The translations under genes were made by a program, and so were the position numbers. Below, piece after piece: positions 46,846 to 55,028 of a DNA stretch of 64,000 nucleotides. The notes under the pieces were generated by a model. That model saw nothing but the letters and a program-made list of their open reading frames with translations. It was not told the origin of the DNA and did not search any database. The stretch comes from Guillardia theta CCMP2712 (lineage: Eukaryota; Cryptophyceae; Pyrenomonadales; Geminigeraceae): NCBI RefSeq assembly GCF_000315625.1, contig NW_005434504.1, positions 1 through 64,000 on the forward strand, in the 5' to 3' direction. Each line of letters begins with the position of its first letter. The stretch's first letter is position 1.

Positions 46846-46853
46846 AAAGAAAA

Positions 46854-47300
46854 TCAAAGAACCGAAGACCGCGGCTGCCGTATACAGATCAAAAGGTGTT
46901 TGTACACCCGAGGGCTCTGCTCTGACAGCGTCAGGAGGTAGTCTTGCTGATACCTCTGATCAAACATCGCGTCGTTGCTATCCAGCATCCGCCACGCCAC
47001 AAACGTCCAGTCCTGACCTCGCATCCACCGATGGCACATGCGGCAGAACACGCGGAATACGCTCCTCACACACTGGACGTGATGGACCGCCGCTTTTTCC
47101 CCCTTGTACACAACAGGGGAGACAATCTTAAGGCCCTCCGGCCCGTACGTCAGGCGCTCTTCGGAGAGGGGGCCAAAGGATTGCCCTTGCATCGCCAATT
47201 CATCCTCCCTCTGCAAGAGGTTCAAAAAATCATGGATCAGGCGGTTGTATCCCCACGGGCACTCCATCGCACTATCCAGCCTACTCTGCATATGCTGCAT
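46854..47300 (-). CDS. Hypothetical 148-aa protein
   Basis: Unrecognised soluble protein with an amphipathic N-terminal half and a Cys/His/Trp-rich middle (HHVQCVRSVFRVFCRMCHRWMRG, residues about 73-95), which could bind zinc. The C-terminus is basic. The ATG at 47300 is used; another three codons in is equally possible. No TATA box is evident at the usual distance, though an A/T-rich stretch lies about 60 nt upstream, shared with the divergent membrane protein. Confidence 0.6.
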   Translation of the reverse strand: MQHMQSRLDSAMECPWGYNRLIHDFLNLLQREDELAMQGQSFGPLSEERLTYGPEGLKIVSPVVYKGEKAAVHHVQCVRSVFRVFCRMCHRWMRGQDWTFVAWRMLDSNDAMFDQRYQQDYLLTLSEQSPRVYKHLLICIRQPRSSVL

Positions 47301-47386
47301 ACTTTACCACCCCCCTCCCATGCACTCCCCAAATACACGGATGGAACGAAGCATTACACACAATCCATTTATTTACGATCCAGGCA

Positions 47387-47620
47387 ATGGCAAAAACAAA
47401 CAAAAACAGAAAGATGACCCCGGGGTCATCCAGAAACGGGAAGCACACGACCGCAGCCAGGCGCTTCCTCCTCGCCTTCATCCTTGCCATCTTCTCCCTG
47501 CAGATCTTCGCCATATTCATCTCTGTGCAGATCTCCCGCGCGCTGAGCAAGGTCCGCTTCCCCCGCCTCCTCCCCGAGGACATCGGCCTCCTCGTCGCCT
47601 CCAAGGCCTACACCCACTGA
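47387..47620 (+). CDS. Small single-pass membrane protein, 77 aa
   Basis: A Lys/Arg/Thr-rich N-terminus of about 25 residues, one transmembrane span (about 27-47, FLLAFILAIFSLQIFAIFI), and a short basic C-terminal segment. The positive N-terminus suggests it stays cytosolic (signal-anchor). Its stop is 3 nt from the convergent gene's stop. Unrecognised; small membrane proteins of this sort are common in enveloped large viruses. Confidence 0.6.
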   Translation: MAKTNKNRKMTPGSSRNGKHTTAARRFLLAFILAIFSLQIFAIFISVQISRALSKVRFPRLLPEDIGLLVASKAYTH

Positions 47621-47622
47621 CC

Positions 47623-47862
47623 TTACAGCGTCGCGGTCTCCCTAGGGAAGCGCACGAAGCCGTGCCGGATTTTGTACGCTAGATCCATCAGGTCCTTCAT
47701 CTGGAACTCCATCTTCGTAAGAATCGCATCGCAACTCTCATCTTTATCACCGGCCTTCACACCAAACCGCACCACGGATGAATTCACCGAGCCACCAAGG
47801 CTGTCCACGTAGGCCTGGATCGCGTCAATATCCCGCAGCACGTCGCCCACAGAATCTCCCAT
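47623..47862 (-). CDS. Short HGFIR-tail protein, 79 aa
   Basis: A small helical protein whose end reads MKDLMDLAYKIRHGFVRFPRETATL. The KIRHGFVRF part matches the tails of the long coiled-coil proteins and of the 59-aa gene at 52741, here with an extra eleven residues after the motif. The rest has no coiled coil longer than four heptads. A GCATTTAAGA box on this strand lies 29 nt before the ATG. It is the first of a run of leftward genes with this tail. Confidence 0.7.
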   Translation of the reverse strand: MGDSVGDVLRDIDAIQAYVDSLGGSVNSSVVRFGVKAGDKDESCDAILTKMEFQMKDLMDLAYKIRHGFVRFPRETATL

Positions 47863-47890
47863 TTCCCTGCCATGCCACCACCCATCCGCA

Positions 47891-47900
47891 TCTTAAATGC
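47891..47900 (-). promoter_or_regulatory. ATTTAAG box of the 79-aa tail gene
   Basis: GCATTTAAGA, 29 nt before the ATG at 47862. Confidence 0.55.
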
Positions 47901-47903
47901 GCT

Positions 47904-48914
47904 TCATCGCACGCGGCCCGACTGGAAATCGTGCAGCGCGCTCGCCACGGTGGAGAGGCACTGCTGCAGCGCAATGAGGCGGGGCTTTAGGTCGGATTCC
48001 AGATCATCCATGGGGTGTGAATCTTCTTCAACATCTGATGCATCCTCGATCTCTTCATCAGGAGCTGGAGCTAAACGGTGTTTTCTTTCATGACCCTTAC
48101 GATATTTTTCAAATTCTTGATGGATCCGAATCAATCTCGATTCTAATTCCTTTTGTTTTTTCAAAAGCTCTGTTTTTGTTTCATTCAACGACGTTTGCAT
48201 ATTACGCTGATCCCCTCTTATATCTTTCAAAAGATTATCTTCACGAAGATTAAGCTTAGTTTCGATATCTCCATCAATTTTTGACTGGATACGTGAATCC
48301 ACTTCCAGAAGTATCTTTTGTTGATATTCGTGGAATTGCTTTTTGATATTATCAGTAAATTTCGTTTTCATATCTGTTATATTTTGATTGGTTTTCGCGA
48401 TTTGATCATTTAGATCAGATAACTCTGTATTGATTCTACTGTGGTCAGACTGCAATTGATCGACTCTACCGATATATATCGTTTCAAAGTCACTTAAGAT
48501 TTTTTCATTTGCTTTCACTTTATCAGCTATTTCATTCACCATCGTTGTAAGTTCTTGCACTGCAACGTCCGATGCATTACCACCACCTGCCGCCAACACA
48601 GTCTGGACTTTTGTTTCCATATCAGATAATGCTGCATTAATTGTGTTATGTCCAGCCTGCAATCGATCTAAACCTTCTGTGAATTCAATCTTGTTTTTCT
48701 TCATTTCATCTGTCAATTGAGTCACCGTCTTTTCAAGCTCAACAATTGTTTCTTTCAATGCAGCAACGTCAGCACTACCGGACCCCCATGCCCCTATCTG
48801 TTCATCACTCCCGGATGTCGAATCCCCGTCCCCACCGGCGGCGGCAGGGGATGGGAGTACCGATGGAACGGTGGATTGATTCCTGTTCTTACCCTTTCTA
48901 GCCCCAATCAACAT
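47904..48914 (-). CDS. Coiled-coil protein with HGFIR-type tail, 336 aa
   Basis: The ATG at 48914 is used since the longer frame begins at GTG and the box GCATTTAAGG lies 24 nt upstream. A Gly/Ser-rich N-terminus (about 1-50) leads to an unbroken coiled coil (about 55-290) of Leu/Lys/Glu heptads, then an acidic segment and the tail LKPRLIALQQCLSTVASALHD followed by FQSGRVR. The PRLxALQ part is shared word for word with the 1238-aa neighbour. AT-rich coil, GC-rich ends. Structural role inferred. Confidence 0.78.
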   Translation of the reverse strand: MLIGARKGKNRNQSTVPSVLPSPAAAGGDGDSTSGSDEQIGAWGSGSADVAALKETIVELEKTVTQLTDEMKKNKIEFTEGLDRLQAGHNTINAALSDMETKVQTVLAAGGGNASDVAVQELTTMVNEIADKVKANEKILSDFETIYIGRVDQLQSDHSRINTELSDLNDQIAKTNQNITDMKTKFTDNIKKQFHEYQQKILLEVDSRIQSKIDGDIETKLNLREDNLLKDIRGDQRNMQTSLNETKTELLKKQKELESRLIRIHQEFEKYRKGHERKHRLAPAPDEEIEDASDVEEDSHPMDDLESDLKPRLIALQQCLSTVASALHDFQSGRVR

Positions 48915-48937
48915 CCTTCCTGCACTGCCCACTGCAC

Positions 48938-48948
48938 CCCTTAAATGC
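48938..48948 (-). promoter_or_regulatory. ATTTAAG box of the 336-aa tail gene
   Basis: GCATTTAAGGG, 24 nt before the ATG at 48914; the box lies between that ATG and the stop of the 1238-aa gene at 48958. Confidence 0.6.
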
Positions 48949-48957
48949 TCTCCCGCG

Positions 48958-51900
48958 CTAACGGATGAATCCGTGCTCGTACTGCCAGAAGATCTTGGAT
49001 GCCTTTTCGAGGTCGGCCTGCAGAGCACGGAGGCGGGGGGCCAGGGCTTCGTTGTACTCCTCCGCTACAGCATGGCCCTTCTCGCTGCTATCGGAGCGTG
49101 GCGGGGAGACCGTAGAAGGGCGTGCCTGCAGCGCGGTGACCTTCCCTGCCAAGTCTATCACCTCTTCCTCTAACGTTTCCAGTTTCGTATTCTTATCTTG
49201 AACCATATCCAAAGCACTCTTTGCAATGTGTTGAACATTGTTGATCCGAGTGCCCAAGTTATCGACTTCTTTCGTGATTTTATCTTTAAAGGAATTCAAC
49301 GCAGAATCATCCGTAACAACGGGTGCGGGAGGAGGGCGCTTAGAAATGGCATCCACCTTCAAATCTAGTTCACCCTGTCTCTCCTCCAATGCCTTGATGG
49401 CTTCATCCTGCCTTGCATCCACTTCCTTGACATCATCCAACGATGCTTCGAGCTCTTTCGTCTGCCGCAGTGCCCTTTCAACAAAATCGTGATGCGATTC
49501 GGCCAATTCAGACACAGCCACCACATCCTTTTGGAGGGAGTCCATACGGGCCTCCATACCGACTGTCTTCTTATGACACACCCTCTCAGCCTCCGTTCTC
49601 GCCTCTTGCAGCAATGCATCCAAATCGGGCTGGTTATTTGTAATAGCGGTATGTTGTTGTTTGACACTATCGATTTCCTGTTCAAGACCATCCACACGGA
49701 TTTTCAAACTATCCGATTCATTCTTCATTGTCTCTATTGAAGTCTGTAATTTAGTATCTTGATCACTCTGGTATTTTGCAAGCCCATGTTGTCTTTCATC
49801 GAACATCTTGGCGCCATGCTTCAATGATTCAACTTCAGTTGTAAACTCACCAATCAGATCCAGGCATTCTGCAAGCGACGATTGCACATTAGACACATCT
49901 GCCGTAATATCACGTGTCCTCTGCTCAATATTCTCCACACGAATAACCAGCTCTTCCATCTTCCCCTTCTCCAAGTCATCCCAGGCACCCGTCACGTCCG
50001 AACGCTGGCCACTCTTGTTGGAGTCGCGGCTGATTGGGCTAGGGATGCGTTGTTCCTTGACCGCCTCAATTTCCTTTTGGAGTTGTTCGATGGACGTCGC
50101 TGTATCCCCTTTGAATACATCCATCGATTGTCGCGTTCTTTCCAAATAAACCTTTACATATTTCTCCAACTCTGCAAATTTATCAACAAACACCATCACG
50201 TCCTGTATTTTTTGCTGGTACCAATGTGTTCTATTCTCAGATTTCTCCACGATGTTCTTCAAATCTTCAAATTCCTGTCGAATACCAGACACATCAAACG
50301 ACTGACCCTTGTCATGTGGTTCGTAACTATCTGGCATTGAATCCCACACATCATTCACACCCTTTTCAATCCTGACCAGTTCATTCTTGAAGAACTGCAT
50401 TGATTCATCCATGGTGACCTTCCAGGAATTCACCTCCTGGTTCAGATCAGTTTGTTTACGTCTAAAGTCTCCCCACCTATCCATCTCCAAGTCCATATTT
50501 TTCATAGTTGTGGAGAGACCGATGGTATCCCTTTGCAAGGACACAAATTTCTCGTCCCATTCCAGCTCTGACTTCTGCGCATTGTATGTAATCTCACGTA
50601 TTTTTTTGGTATGTTCACCGATCTTCTTCTGCAGTCTCTCCATCTCATCCTGTATATGTTTCGAAGCGTTGTTTCCATCGTACTGGATATCTTCTTCGAT
50701 CTCCCCGGAATCATCACCCGCTCTTGGTGGGGTGGGCGCACGACCCCGCTGCCTCACCTCATCATGAAGCTCTTCAACATTTGCAACAACACCAAGAAGG
50801 TTTGATTTTAGCTCGTCAACCTTCAAGTCAACCCTTCGCACTGCATTATCAAGACGAGGGTTGTAAACCTTTTCAAAGGCATCCTCGATGATGTCATGGC
50901 AAAACGCCTGCAGCTCACCACTCTGCTCCTTCCCACGCAGGTCCATCTCCGTCATCAGGTCTTGTTTCACCCTCTCGAGATCCTTCCTGTGTGTACCTTG
51001 GATCGTCTTCAGCTCTCCATCAAAAGCGTCTACCCTTGCCTGCAACCCCCTCATATCACGTTGGATCGAGCTGGTATCCGTGGAACGTACACCCGGGGTT
51101 GCGCCGGTAGAACTACCCTTTCCTGCATTTTGAGATATGTTCCTCTTCAATTGGTCTGCTAATTCCTTGACCTGGAATGCAAGTTTCGTGTACTTATTAT
51201 CAAGCTCAGTTCTCAACGCCGAATTGTTGTTGTCATTTTGTTGAATCGTTGATCTGTAGTCCTTCTTACACTCTCGACTCACATCCTGTATGTTCTTGTA
51301 AAGCTCAACATATTCAGCCTGCAAACCATCCAATTTGCTCCTATCAACCGCATGTCTAGCTTCAACATCTTGTACCTTCTCATCGATGTAGACTTCCAGC
51401 TTGTTTTGAAGACCAACGATCTCTGACAATATTCTGGCTGCATCCATGGATCCTCTTTCCACCTTCATATGTTGCGACTGAAGCTCCTTGACCTTATCCC
51501 CTAAGCCTTTAAGCTCTCGTTCAAGGCCTTCCATCGAAGAATTATGCTTCAAAATGACATTATCAAAACTTGTGATATTTTCACGAATCTTTCCCAGTTC
51601 AAGTTCCAAACTACTCCTGTGTTGATCCAACCCCTGTTTCATACCAGTCATTTCAGTCCTGACCTCGCGTTGAAAATTACTGACGAGTTGGCCACTCTCA
51701 AGCACACGGCGTTGAACATCGGTGACCCTGGACTCCATGCCATTCACAGACTCCCTGATTTCCTCATACGTGTTAGTGAAAACATCGATGTGATCTGCAC
51801 ATTGCTTGGTAGCCTGCCTCACAGTATCAACGTCTTGCAAGACCATCTGGTTCTTCGATTCAATCTCTTCAATCCGACGGGTAATATCGTCACGTATTTC

Positions 51901-52674
51901 TTTGTATCTATCCAACAAATCTTCTACGTTGTGTTCAGCGCCGAATATCGAGTTCAGCTTATCAAGTAAATTATCTCGCACATCCTTGATCTGATGCTCG
52001 AATCTATCCATGCGTAATTTGTAAGATTTATCCTCGCCGTCATACCGCATCTGATTCTGCTTGATTGCTTCCATAGCATCCTCAATGCCTTTCATTCTCT
52101 TCTCCGTCAACTCCATCTTCGACTTATTCTGCTGGATCGCCATAACCTGGGTCTCGATTCTCTTCTCAATCACATCCTCCAGCAACTTCAAAATCTTCTC
52201 CTCCAGGGCTGCATCATCGATGTTGATCTGTGACTTTGTATCCGTCTTCGACTCCGTGTAAGGTCGCAGCGAGGTGTACTTATCATCGATTGATTTATGT
52301 AAATCGTCCACATATTGCTTGATTTGTTTCGTAACTAGTTCGTGCATATCGTCCTTGTTCTGCGCCACATAATCATAGCTGACAAAATTCTTCAATTTGC
52401 CTGAAATGTCATCTAGTTGTTCCTTCAAAAGTTTATCCTTCCTCTTTTGTTTTTTTCTTTCCTCCTCGTACTTAGCCATGAACGCTTTCAGATCCGGAGG
52501 GTTGTCCTCTCTCAGACGTTCAGCTTCTCTGTCCTTTCTTTTTTTTTCACGCAATGCATCAACTTCCATTCTCCTTTCATCCTCATCAGGATCAATCTGC
52601 GGTGATGGAACGGGTACAGTCTTTTTTTTATATTTTTCTACTACCTCGTCATCCGACGAATCACCAAGCACCAT
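48958..52674 (-). CDS. Giant coiled-coil protein with HGFIR tail, 1238 aa
   Basis: After an acidic head with DSSDDEVV and a Lys/Glu-rich stretch, the protein is coiled coil almost throughout, in many segments broken by short Pro/Ser-rich linkers (for example near residues 510-525 and 640-660). Extended, such a coil could exceed 100 nm. The last residues read APRLRALQADLEKASKIFWQ, then YEHGFIR. The ATG at 52674 is favoured over a GTG three codons earlier; GGATTTAAGCGG lies 30 nt upstream. It could be a fibre, a tether or a scaffold in the particle or infected cell. No motor, SMC ATPase or hinge domain is visible. Confidence 0.8.
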   Translation of the reverse strand: MVLGDSSDDEVVEKYKKKTVPVPSPQIDPDEDERRMEVDALREKKRKDREAERLREDNPPDLKAFMAKYEEERKKQKRKDKLLKEQLDDISGKLKNFVSYDYVAQNKDDMHELVTKQIKQYVDDLHKSIDDKYTSLRPYTESKTDTKSQINIDDAALEEKILKLLEDVIEKRIETQVMAIQQNKSKMELTEKRMKGIEDAMEAIKQNQMRYDGEDKSYKLRMDRFEHQIKDVRDNLLDKLNSIFGAEHNVEDLLDRYKEIRDDITRRIEEIESKNQMVLQDVDTVRQATKQCADHIDVFTNTYEEIRESVNGMESRVTDVQRRVLESGQLVSNFQREVRTEMTGMKQGLDQHRSSLELELGKIRENITSFDNVILKHNSSMEGLERELKGLGDKVKELQSQHMKVERGSMDAARILSEIVGLQNKLEVYIDEKVQDVEARHAVDRSKLDGLQAEYVELYKNIQDVSRECKKDYRSTIQQNDNNNSALRTELDNKYTKLAFQVKELADQLKRNISQNAGKGSSTGATPGVRSTDTSSIQRDMRGLQARVDAFDGELKTIQGTHRKDLERVKQDLMTEMDLRGKEQSGELQAFCHDIIEDAFEKVYNPRLDNAVRRVDLKVDELKSNLLGVVANVEELHDEVRQRGRAPTPPRAGDDSGEIEEDIQYDGNNASKHIQDEMERLQKKIGEHTKKIREITYNAQKSELEWDEKFVSLQRDTIGLSTTMKNMDLEMDRWGDFRRKQTDLNQEVNSWKVTMDESMQFFKNELVRIEKGVNDVWDSMPDSYEPHDKGQSFDVSGIRQEFEDLKNIVEKSENRTHWYQQKIQDVMVFVDKFAELEKYVKVYLERTRQSMDVFKGDTATSIEQLQKEIEAVKEQRIPSPISRDSNKSGQRSDVTGAWDDLEKGKMEELVIRVENIEQRTRDITADVSNVQSSLAECLDLIGEFTTEVESLKHGAKMFDERQHGLAKYQSDQDTKLQTSIETMKNESDSLKIRVDGLEQEIDSVKQQHTAITNNQPDLDALLQEARTEAERVCHKKTVGMEARMDSLQKDVVAVSELAESHHDFVERALRQTKELEASLDDVKEVDARQDEAIKALEERQGELDLKVDAISKRPPPAPVVTDDSALNSFKDKITKEVDNLGTRINNVQHIAKSALDMVQDKNTKLETLEEEVIDLAGKVTALQARPSTVSPPRSDSSEKGHAVAEEYNEALAPRLRALQADLEKASKIFWQYEHGFIR

Positions 52675-52703
52675 CACTCCCACCTACGCACCCACGGAAG
52701 CCA

Positions 52704-52715
52704 CCGCTTAAATCC
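52704..52715 (-). promoter_or_regulatory. GGATTTAAGCGG box of the 1238-aa gene
   Basis: 30 nt before the ATG; differs by one base from the box of the next gene. Confidence 0.65.
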
Positions 52716-52740
52716 GCACTGCAAGACACCCTCCCCCTCG

Positions 52741-52920
52741 TTACAATTTCGCTGCCTCCCTGCCCTCGAAGCGGATGAATCCATGCTTGATCTTCCACGC
52801 GACCTTCTTCAGCTCATTGACGCTCTCGCGGATGCTCCTGACCTCCTCCTGAAGATCGCCCGCTCCATCGAACTCCGCGGAGATAAGCGGCACACACACT
52901 TCCTTCGCCCTTCCACTCAT
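52741..52920 (-). CDS. Minimal HGFIR-tail protein, 59 aa
   Basis: A very small helical protein: MSGRAKEVCVPLISAEF, then a helix and the tail ELKKVAWKIKHGFIRF followed by EGREAAKL. It is in effect the conserved tail of the coiled-coil genes as a free-standing protein. Its ATG overlaps the stop of the upstream gene (ATGA at 52917-52920). It has its own GGATATAAGCGG box 25 nt upstream, inside that gene's coding sequence. Confidence 0.72.
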   Translation of the reverse strand: MSGRAKEVCVPLISAEFDGAGDLQEEVRSIRESVNELKKVAWKIKHGFIRFEGREAAKL

Positions 52921-53999
52921 TCCCTGGCAGCCACACCACCAGAACCGCTTATATCCACCCTGGAGAGATAGAGCTCCAGCAGTCGTACGGGGCGGGGGTC
53001 CCAGAACACGCTCACCGAGTCTCCATTCCCTTGAATGAGCCAGACCCTCCCCGGGGCGTGGAGCCAGCACCACTTCTCTTGCAAGATCCGGCGAAAGTCC
53101 ACAGCCTCATGATAGAGAGGCAGTTCAGGGTACAGCTGCTGCAACACAGGAATCCAGTCCAAGGCAGTGCGACCCTCCTCCTCGTAGTCCGCCAGGGCCA
53201 TGGGCGCACGCCTCCTCTGGTATGTCGGCTTGTGGAAGTACACGGCCTGGCTCACGGAGTGATACAGCCCGGAGAAGCGGTGCATGTACTGCAGGATCGC
53301 ACCGCAGTGGACATCGTCGTGCATCGTCGCCCCGTGGTACGTGTCGGTCGCCGCCTCGAAGTGGAACCTTTGAAGGTTCAGGCCGTCCGATTCTGGGACG
53401 GAAGCGGGCACGGGTGTCTCCCGTGCGAGGAGCCAGAGGTACCGGAAGAGACAGAAGAAAGCATCCAAGGCCTGGACCTTCGCGAGATCGGAAAGCCTGT
53501 GACCCTCCTTCCCCTCATGCTGAAGGACCTCTCGATCGTGCACGACGTCTACCCCGATGACATCGCTCTCGTAGAAGCCATAGGCGGCGAAGAAGCCGAA
53601 GCGGGCGAGAAGCTTCCAGCACAGATCCCTTGCCCCAGGCAGGCACGACACCCGGGTCCAGTTGAGCTGCACGTTGTCCAGCGCGCCGCTCAGCTCCCGC
53701 CACCCCATCGAGTCCACCGGCTCCTCCGAGATCTCGAGCTCCTTGCAGCCCGGCACCACGTCCTGCATCCTCCTCTCGTCCACCTCGAGCACCAGGTGGG
53801 CCGTCCTCGCCAGCACGCACCCTTGCACATGCATTCGGCTCAGAATGACCTGCGCCGTGCTCTTTTCTGTTGGATCCGTCCTCGTCAGCCACTCCTCCAT
53901 CATCTCCCCCACGTCCACCCCCTCTGGTATCTTCCCTCCCTCCGCCCTCGGGTCCAGTGCCCTCTCCACCTCCGCGTTCAACACCGCCCATCGCTCCAT
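52917..53999 (-). CDS. Hypothetical 360-aa protein
   Basis: Unrecognised soluble protein rich in Trp, His and Cys, with mixed alpha/beta patterns. Possible metal-ligand clusters include YHGATMHDDVHCG around residue 235. The tail ends VDISGSGGVAARE. High GC3 supports the frame over its whole length; the opposite-strand frame (53031-54161) is a shadow. It is the last leftward gene before the long inverted repeat at 54.1-54.5 kb. No TATA box is clear in the 90-nt C/A-rich stretch upstream. Confidence 0.7.
   Translation of the reverse strand: MERWAVLNAEVERALDPRAEGGKIPEGVDVGEMMEEWLTRTDPTEKSTAQVILSRMHVQGCVLARTAHLVLEVDERRMQDVVPGCKELEISEEPVDSMGWRELSGALDNVQLNWTRVSCLPGARDLCWKLLARFGFFAAYGFYESDVIGVDVVHDREVLQHEGKEGHRLSDLAKVQALDAFFCLFRYLWLLARETPVPASVPESDGLNLQRFHFEAATDTYHGATMHDDVHCGAILQYMHRFSGLYHSVSQAVYFHKPTYQRRRAPMALADYEEEGRTALDWIPVLQQLYPELPLYHEAVDFRRILQEKWCWLHAPGRVWLIQGNGDSVSVFWDPRPVRLLELYLSRVDISGSGGVAARE
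52945..52956 (-). promoter_or_regulatory. GGATATAAGCGG box inside the 360-aa gene
   Basis: 25 nt before the ATG at 52920; 11 of 12 bases match the box of the 1238-aa gene. Confidence 0.65.
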
Positions 54000-54086
54000 C
54001 CCACCTTTCTCTCACACTCACACACACACACCCTTCCCTTCCTTCCACCACCGCGCCACACCAAAAAAAACACTCGCAAAAAAAAA

Positions 54087-54503
54087 TCATCACCCTCATA
54101 CCCCGACCTGGGTCCCCAGGGAAAGGCCCCCCCCTCTGGCCAGATTTCTGAAAACCGTTAAACCGTTAAACCGTTAAAGTTAACGGTCTTTAAAACCTTT
54201 AAAGAAGGTTCGCCGGACAGTATACGTATAGTATGTATATAGTATATAGTATGTATGTATATGTATGTATATGTATGTATGTATATACATACTATGTATA
54301 TGTATGTATCTATGTATGTAATATATGTATATATATATATATGTCCTGCGAACCTTATTTAAAATGATTAAAGGAAAAGAATCGCCGGACGGTGGTTGAA
54401 GGTTTTAACGGTTTAACGGTTTAACGGTTTAACGGTTTCCAGATTCTGGCCAAGGGGGGGGGGCCTTTCCCTGGGGACCCAGGTCGGGGTATGAGGGTGA
54501 TGA
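54087..54503. repeat. Long inverted repeat (417 bp) with TATA-rich centre
   Basis: Bases n and 108590-n pair: TCATCACCCTCATACCCCG at 54087 onward matches its complement ending at 54503. Each arm is about 110 bp with a CCCCGACCTGGGTCCCCAGG block, a C7-10 run, and three or four direct repeats of AACCGTTA. The AACCGTTA repeats pair with the right arm's repeats. The centre (about 54215-54370) is alternating TATG/TATA. It lies exactly where leftward genes end and rightward ones begin. Both transcription and structure would suit a replication origin; this is inference. Confidence 0.88.
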
Positions 54504-54581
54504 GTTCCTGTTTTTTTTTCAAGATTTTTTTTTTGCATCGGCTAGCATGGCGAGCGCCACTATGCAGGCACCGATGTACAC

Positions 54582-54938
54582 ATGCCACCGCGGCAGAAGG
54601 AGGAGTGGAAGCCAAGCGATGACCTGCTGGATGTATGGTACAAGAATTGGATGCCAGAGCCCATTGTGTGCTGGAGCTGTGGGCACTTCCTTGGGGATAA
54701 GTGCCATTACAAGAACGGGAGGAACGTCCCATGCCGCCACGGGAATGAGAGTGGGATGAACCGAAGAAACCCGTTCCAGTGCAATGGTTTCGCCTCCCAG
54801 GAAGAGCCGGCCCCTGTCCGGCGGAACCATGCCCCCCTCCCGAACTACTTTGCCCTCGTAGATGGACACGTGATGTACGTGGAGGTCAACGGGGATGAGA
54901 AGGCGTTTGTACCGCTGAACGAGACACACGTGGCGTAG
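54582..54938 (+). CDS. Small zinc-finger-like protein, 118 aa
   Basis: Residues about 30-50 contain CWSCGHFLGDKCHYKNG and CRHGN, a Cys/His spacing compatible with one zinc site, though not a family I can name. The rest is Pro- and Asn-rich with a C-terminal beta-like segment (YFALVDGHVMYVEVNG). First rightward gene after the long inverted repeat; the next starts 90 nt downstream. An AATAAAAGG word near 54973 may be its poly(A) signal or the next gene's TATA box. Another frame with an ATG at 54547 is a shadow. Confidence 0.6.
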   Translation: MPPRQKEEWKPSDDLLDVWYKNWMPEPIVCWSCGHFLGDKCHYKNGRNVPCRHGNESGMNRRNPFQCNGFASQEEPAPVRRNHAPLPNYFALVDGHVMYVEVNGDEKAFVPLNETHVA

Positions 54939-55028
54939 GTAGTGTGAAAGACCATTCCGCTCTCTCCTGCAAATAAAAGGATGCATCCATCATGAAGGGA
55001 ACGACGCAGTGGGGTACGACACTGCCGC

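Noticed and set aside
53031-54161. A 376-codon rightward frame opposite the 360-aa gene, running into the inverted repeat
   Set aside because: Pro/Arg/His-rich composition, no domain, and it enters the palindrome; typical GC shadow.
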